A DNA stretch of 36,211 nucleotides, from positions 1-36,211 of the forward strand of contig JAUMZM010000015.1 of the NCBI GenBank assembly GCA_030528125.1, given 5' to 3'. A program made the translations under genes and the position numbers. The stretch is from Tissierellia bacterium (GTDB taxonomy: Bacteria; Bacillota; Clostridia; Tissierellales; Peptoniphilaceae). This document shows positions 32,950 to 36,211 of the stretch, piece by piece; position 1 is the first letter of the stretch, and each line of letters starts with the position of its first letter. The notes under the pieces were generated by a model. The model ran no database searches and had not been told where the DNA came from. It was given only the letters and a program-made list of their open reading frames with translations.

Positions 32950-34178
32950 AATACAGTAAGCTTTCCTTTTTTAATCAAGTTATTACGATGCCATATATTA
33001 ACTAATGCAATAATAAGAGAACCTATTGCAATTCCAAAAACATATATGCCTAATTTAGTTACAAGAGGCCATGCCCATATAGCAGATTCAGGGAACCACT
33101 GTACAGCCCCAAAAATAACCGCAAATAATGATCCAATAACAGAACCTATAACATATAAAGGAATTGTAAATTGTGGTCTTTCAAGTGCAAATGGAATAGC
33201 ACCTTCAGAAATTCCCATAAATGCCAAGAATATAGCAGTCTTTCCAGCTTCAGCAAATTGTTTATCATAAACTCTTCTTCTAACGATATATTTATCAAGA
33301 ATACTGCTAAGTCCAAGACCTATAGATGGAGTTACAATTGCAATAACTCTTGAAGTTATAGGCATAATCTTATCAACAGTAAATCCAGTAGCAATAAATC
33401 CTGCAGCCTTATTTACAGGACCACCCAAATCAAAAGCAGTCGTTGCAGAAAGTACAAAACTATATATAATTTGACCAGACTTTCCAGCAGCCTCCAATAA
33501 ATTCTTTACACCATTATTCAAAAATCCACCAAATGGAGTAATAACATATACCATCAAAAGCAAAGTTACGATTACAGAAATTAGAGGAATAAGAAAAGTC
33601 GTCTTAAAAGCCATCCAATTTCTAGGCATATTTATCTTTTCATTTAAAAACTTAACGAAATATCCTATTGCAAATGCAATAATAAGTCCACCAAAAAATC
33701 CAGAAGGTGTAACCTCAGTAACTTCCCATACTCCATCGTTTTTTAGAATATCACCGATTGGATTATTGGCAATATATCCTCCAATAAAACCACATATCAA
33801 AGCAGTCTTTCCACCTATTGAATTTGCACAAAAGGCTGCAAACATAGGAATAGCAAAGCCAAAAAGTGTAAATCCAAAAGTTTGGAGTATATATGCAAAC
33901 TTAAGTAAAGAAATATCTCCATCACTAAAATTAAGAGTATTAATAGCATCAATAATTCCAACAGAAGGATCTATTTTTAAGAACACATAAGGAATAACTT
34001 GAGATATAGCACCCAATAGACCTCCCATTATCAAAACAGGAATCATATGACTAATACCAGTCATTAGATGTTTTTGAAAAATAGAAAACTTAGAATTGCT
34101 ATTTTTGATATTATTATTAAAATTCTTATTTTTAGTAGTATCTGACTTAACTCCAACAGTCCTTTTAGTAAGTGGCAT
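32946..34178 (-). CDS. Fructose/mannosylglycerate-family PTS EIIC
   Basis: This 410-residue membrane protein has about nine hydrophobic segments. The N-terminal HLMTGISHMIPVLIMGGLLGAI is typical of fructose-family EIIC, and GGPVNKAAGFIATG is the conserved substrate-site region. In E. coli MngA these domains are fused to EIIA and EIIB; here they are separate genes. It lies 9 bases after the EIIB gene and overlaps mngB. The basic, Asn-rich N-terminal tail (about 1-34) is cytoplasmic and unusual in length. Confidence 0.93.
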   Translation of the reverse strand: MPLTKRTVGVKSDTTKNKNFNNNIKNSNSKFSIFQKHLMTGISHMIPVLIMGGLLGAISQVIPYVFLKIDPSVGIIDAINTLNFSDGDISLLKFAYILQTFGFTLFGFAIPMFAAFCANSIGGKTALICGFIGGYIANNPIGDILKNDGVWEVTEVTPSGFFGGLIIAFAIGYFVKFLNEKINMPRNWMAFKTTFLIPLISVIVTLLLMVYVITPFGGFLNNGVKNLLEAAGKSGQIIYSFVLSATTAFDLGGPVNKAAGFIATGFTVDKIMPITSRVIAIVTPSIGLGLSSILDKYIVRRRVYDKQFAEAGKTAIFLAFMGISEGAIPFALERPQFTIPLYVIGSVIGSLFAVIFGAVQWFPESAIWAWPLVTKLGIYVFGIAIGSLIIALVNIWHRNNLIKKGKLTVL

Positions 34179-34187
34179 AATTATCTC

Positions 34188-34505
34188 CTAACTATTAGCT
34201 TGGTCTTCTTCTATTTCTTCTATAACTTCATCAGCTCTTTTGATTGCTTCAGATAAAGGAATCTCATAGATCTCATATCCTTCAAATCTTTCCATATTCT
34301 CAGGAGTAACAGCAGTAGATAACAAAATAACATCTGCATTATCGATATCTTCCATAGTAAGCTCGTTTTTTATACCATCAGAGCCTTGAGTTTCAATCTT
34401 TACTTCATAACCATGGTTTTTTGCAGCCTTTTCAATAGCCTCAGCCGCCATAAAAGTATGTGCAAGTCCCATAGTGCAAGCACATAGACCAACAAATTTT
34501 TTCAT
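34188..34505 (-). CDS. Fructose-family PTS EIIB
   Basis: This 105-residue cytoplasmic protein has phosphocysteine C10 in LCACTMGLAHTFMAAEAIEKAA, the EIIB-fructose active site. It is phosphorylated by the EIIA encoded just upstream and passes the phosphate to sugar bound by EIIC. It overlaps EIIA by 4 bases (ATGA). The acidic C terminus is unremarkable. Confidence 0.95.
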   Translation of the reverse strand: MKKFVGLCACTMGLAHTFMAAEAIEKAAKNHGYEVKIETQGSDGIKNELTMEDIDNADVILLSTAVTPENMERFEGYEIYEIPLSEAIKRADEVIEEIEEDQANS

Positions 34506-34936
34506 GATACCTCCATTATATCTTTAATTTTTTTTACAATCGTTTGCTTAGAATCAACTTCCAAGCTCTTTCTAAAATCCTCATCAACTAATTTTCTAGA
34601 AATCTTAGCAAGTAATTCAATATGAGACACATTGTCATTCTCCTTACTAAATAAAGCAATAATTATCTTAACACGACTACCATTCCAATCTATAGAATTA
34701 TTTAATCTTATAAAGATAAAATCACTTCTATTAATAGAATCACTCTTAGTATGAGGGATAGCCAAAGGTTCCAATAATGCTGTATTCATTTCTTCTTCTC
34801 TTTTTAAAAGATCAAGCTTAGTCTTTTTATAATCATTTGAAATACCAAGATCATAAGCTTTCTTAGAAATAAAATCCATACATTCATCAAAAGAATCCAC
34901 ATCTACACCTATAAAAACGCTTTTCTCATCAATCAT
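34502..34936 (-). CDS. Fructose/mannitol-family PTS EIIA
   Basis: This 144-residue EIIA_2 domain protein has phosphohistidine H62 in LAIPHTKSDSI, preceded by NTALLEPLA. It receives phosphate from HPr and passes it to EIIB. It is the first gene of the EIIA-EIIB-EIIC-GH38-regulator operon and has a Shine-Dalgarno (AGGAGGT). The 120-base upstream stretch (34937-35058) is AT-rich with no clear promoter beyond TATA-like sequence and holds the tRNA cluster terminator. Confidence 0.95.
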   Translation of the reverse strand: MIDEKSVFIGVDVDSFDECMDFISKKAYDLGISNDYKKTKLDLLKREEEMNTALLEPLAIPHTKSDSINRSDFIFIRLNNSIDWNGSRVKIIIALFSKENDNVSHIELLAKISRKLVDEDFRKSLEVDSKQTIVKKIKDIMEVS

Positions 34937-35027
34937 AATACCTCCTAAAAATATAATATAATAAAAACAAAAATATTAATTAGATAAATAAAAGAAACTT
35001 ACGGTAAAAAATAAAATTATTAACAAC

Positions 35028-35052
35028 AAAAAAGACGGTATCAAACCGTCTT
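35028..35052 (-). terminator. Terminator of the tRNA operon
   Basis: AAGACGGT (35032-35039) pairs with ACCGTCTT (35045-35052) around ATCAA. A minus-strand T-run follows at 35033-35028. It lies just past the last tRNA of the cluster. Confidence 0.88.
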
Positions 35053-35058
35053 ATTATT

Positions 35059-35135
35059 TGGTGGGCCTCCAGGGACTCGAACCCTGGACCTACCGGTTAT
35101 GAGCCGGGCGCTCTAACCAACTGAGCTAGAGGCCC
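35059..35135 (-). tRNA. tRNA with CAU anticodon (Ile2 candidate, or Met)
   Basis: A 77-nt cloverleaf with acceptor GGGCCTC/GAGGCCC, anticodon loop CTCATAA, T-arm CAGGG TTCGAGT CCCTG and encoded CCA. The anticodon-arm sequence resembles lysidine-modified tRNA-Ile2 (GGCTCATAACCG) more than elongator Met, but the sequence alone does not settle the choice. It is not an initiator: G1 pairs with C72. The 27-43 pair is mismatched. Confidence 0.8.
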
Positions 35136-35165
35136 ATAATAAATATTAACTTATTATGGTTAAAT

Positions 35166-35242
<77 letters not shown>

Positions 35243-35265
35243 ATAATTATTATTAGATTATCAAT

Positions 35266-35340
35266 TGGCAGGGGCAGCAGGATTTGAACCCGCGACATCC
35301 GGTTTTGGAGACCGACGTTCTCCCACTGAACTATACCCCT
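35266..35340 (-). tRNA. tRNA-Trp (CCA)
   Basis: Cloverleaf of 75 nt with anticodon loop CTCCAAA, acceptor AGGGGTA pairing with TGCCCCT, and encoded CCA after discriminator G. Confidence 0.93.
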
Positions 35341-35345
35341 ATGCC

Positions 35346-35421
<76 letters not shown>

Positions 35422-35435
35422 CTAATAAAAGGGTA

Positions 35436-35526
35436 TGGCGGAGAAGGAGGGATTTGAACCCTCGCATCCCGTGAAGGATCTACTCCCTTAGCAGGGGAGC
35501 CTCTTCAGCCACTTGAGTACTTCTCC
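35436..35526 (-). tRNA. tRNA-Ser (GCU)
   Basis: Type II tRNA of 91 nt with a long variable arm, anticodon loop CTGCTAA, acceptor GGAGAAG/CTTCTCC and encoded CCA. Confidence 0.93.
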
Positions 35527-35532
35527 TTGATT

Positions 35533-35623
35533 TGGCGGAGAGGAAGGGATTCGAACCCTTGTGAGCCGTAAGACCCTAACGGTTTTCAAGACCGCCCCGT
35601 TATGACCGCTTCGGTACCTCTCC
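35533..35623 (-). tRNA. tRNA-Ser (UGA)
   Basis: Type II tRNA of 91 nt with anticodon loop CTTGAAA, acceptor GGAGAGG/CCTCTCC and encoded CCA. The anticodon UGA reads Ser codons; it is not tRNA-Sec, which would need UCA. Confidence 0.93.
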
Positions 35624-35626
35624 ACT

Positions 35627-35702
35627 TGGTGACCCATCGGAGATTCGAACTCCGGACACCCTGATTAAAAGTCAGGTGCTCTACCAACTGAGCTAATGGA
35701 TC
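35627..35702 (-). tRNA. tRNA-Lys (UUU), copy 2 in transcription order
   Basis: Cloverleaf of 76 nt with anticodon loop CTTTTAA and encoded CCA. The gene is identical base for base to the copy at 35813-35888. Confidence 0.95.
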
Positions 35703-35722
35703 ATGATATTGAATTACTACTA

Positions 35723-35798
35723 TGGCTGGGGTGATAGGGCTCGAACCTATGCCTCCTGGAGCCAGAATCCAGTGCCTTACCGACTTGGCTACACCCCA
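35723..35798 (-). tRNA. tRNA-Gln (CUG)
   Basis: Cloverleaf of 76 nt with anticodon loop TTCTGGC, acceptor TGGGGTG/CACCCCA and encoded CCA. Its acceptor and D arms match the UUG-reading copy at 35894-35970, while the anticodon and T arms differ. Confidence 0.92.
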
Positions 35799-35812
35799 TT
35801 ATAAAAATGGGC

Positions 35813-35888
35813 TGGTGACCCATCGGAGATTCGAACTCCGGACACCCTGATTAAAAGTCAGGTGCTCTACCAACTGAGCTAATGGATC
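35813..35888 (-). tRNA. tRNA-Lys (UUU), copy 1 in transcription order
   Basis: Identical in sequence to the copy at 35627-35702; 76 nt with encoded CCA. Confidence 0.95.
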
Positions 35889-35893
35889 TGATT

Positions 35894-35970
35894 TGGCTGG
35901 GGTGGCAGGACTCGAACCTACGAAATGCCAGAGTCAAAGTCTGGTGCCTTACCGACTTGGCTACACCCCA
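35894..35970 (-). tRNA. tRNA-Gln (UUG)
   Basis: Cloverleaf of 77 nt with anticodon loop CTTTGAC, acceptor TGGGGTG/CACCCCA and encoded CCA. It lies 5 bases upstream of the first Lys gene. Confidence 0.93.
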
Positions 35971-35974
35971 TTAA

Positions 35975-36051
<77 letters not shown>

Positions 36052-36053
36052 AT

Positions 36054-36127
36054 TGGAGCGGGTGAAGGGAATCGAACCCTCGCAACCAGCTTGGAAGGCT
36101 GGGGCTCTACCACTGAGCTACACCCGC
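36054..36127 (-). tRNA. tRNA-Gly (UCC)
   Basis: Cloverleaf of 74 nt with anticodon loop CTTCCAA, acceptor GCGGGTG/CACCCGC and encoded CCA. Confidence 0.93.
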
Positions 36128-36156
36128 ATATGCGTTGTGTCGAATAAAAATAATAT

Positions 36157-36211
36157 TGGTGGAGGAGAGCGGATTCGAACCACTGAAAGCTAAGCTAACG
36201 GATTTACAGTC
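36157..36211 (-). tRNA. tRNA-Tyr (GUA), 5' part beyond the window
   Basis: The 3' part of a tRNA with anticodon loop CTGTAAA, a long variable arm, T arm TTCGAAT and encoded CCA is present. The 5' acceptor strand and D arm lie outside the window. The long variable arm with GUA matches bacterial tRNA-Tyr. Confidence 0.88.

Noticed and set aside
35533-35623. tRNA-Sec candidate with long variable arm
   Set aside because: The anticodon is UGA (Ser), not UCA, and the length and arms are those of tRNA-Ser.

Overview
The window comes from a low-GC, AT-rich anaerobic Firmicute. The protein set (Sec-type ArsS, SelD-YedF, oligoendopeptidase F, mannose-family PTS, GH38/PRD operon) and the codon use suggest a Peptoniphilaceae-type coccus such as Anaerococcus or Peptoniphilus. 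That placement is an inference from gene content, not a search result. Most genes lie on the minus strand.

Layout: (1) 75-3883 is an ABC-2 exporter followed by an OmpR-type response regulator and a sensor kinase, with in-phase 11-bp repeats upstream. (2) 3995-4876 is a stand-alone radical SAM protein with an unusual CX4CX2C cluster motif. (3) 5007-10481 is an arsenosugar-type cluster: rhodanese lipoprotein, two glycosyltransferases, TVP38/TMEM64 membrane protein, Fe-S (CCG-domain) protein, C_GCAxxG_C_C protein, AhpD-like protein and the radical SAM enzyme ArsS. The arsS frame passes through an in-frame UGA followed by a SECIS-like hairpin, so it most likely encodes a selenoprotein ending five codons later at 5007. 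(4) 10641-12329 is pepF. (5) 12363-15506 is a mannose-family PTS (EIIAB, EIIC, EIID, DUF956) whose EIIC gene carries an in-frame TAA. (6) 15643-18148 is modABC for molybdate uptake, divergent from (7) selD-yedF-DUF3343-cysteine desulfurase (18274-21279), the selenium activation locus. (8) 21305-24110 holds cutC, exoA, rpsR, ssb and rpsF. (9) 24211-26211 is a TIM-barrel protein plus a Gfo/Idh/MocA oxidoreductase. (10) 26378-28596 is a TPP-riboswitch-controlled thiD-cytX pair for thiamine precursor salvage. (11) 28613-34936 is a fructose-family PTS with separate EIIA, EIIB and EIIC, a GH38 alpha-mannosidase and a PRD regulator, probably for mannosylglycerate or a related mannoside. (12) 35059-36211 is a cluster of 13 tRNA genes, the last one cut by the window edge.

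The main theme is selenium. SelD makes selenophosphate, and YedF, DUF3343 and the desulfurase probably deliver or handle reduced Se or S. A user of that selenium, the UGA-containing ArsS, sits about 8-13 kb away. No selA, selB or tRNA-Sec is in the window, so they must lie elsewhere if the UGA is decoded. No arsM methyltransferase is in the window, so the product of the ArsS cluster is open. No CRISPR array, insertion sequence or prophage was seen. No gene-free stretch exceeds 300 bases; the longest (22798-23059 and 28344-28612) hold a terminator and AT-rich DNA, and a TPP riboswitch, respectively.
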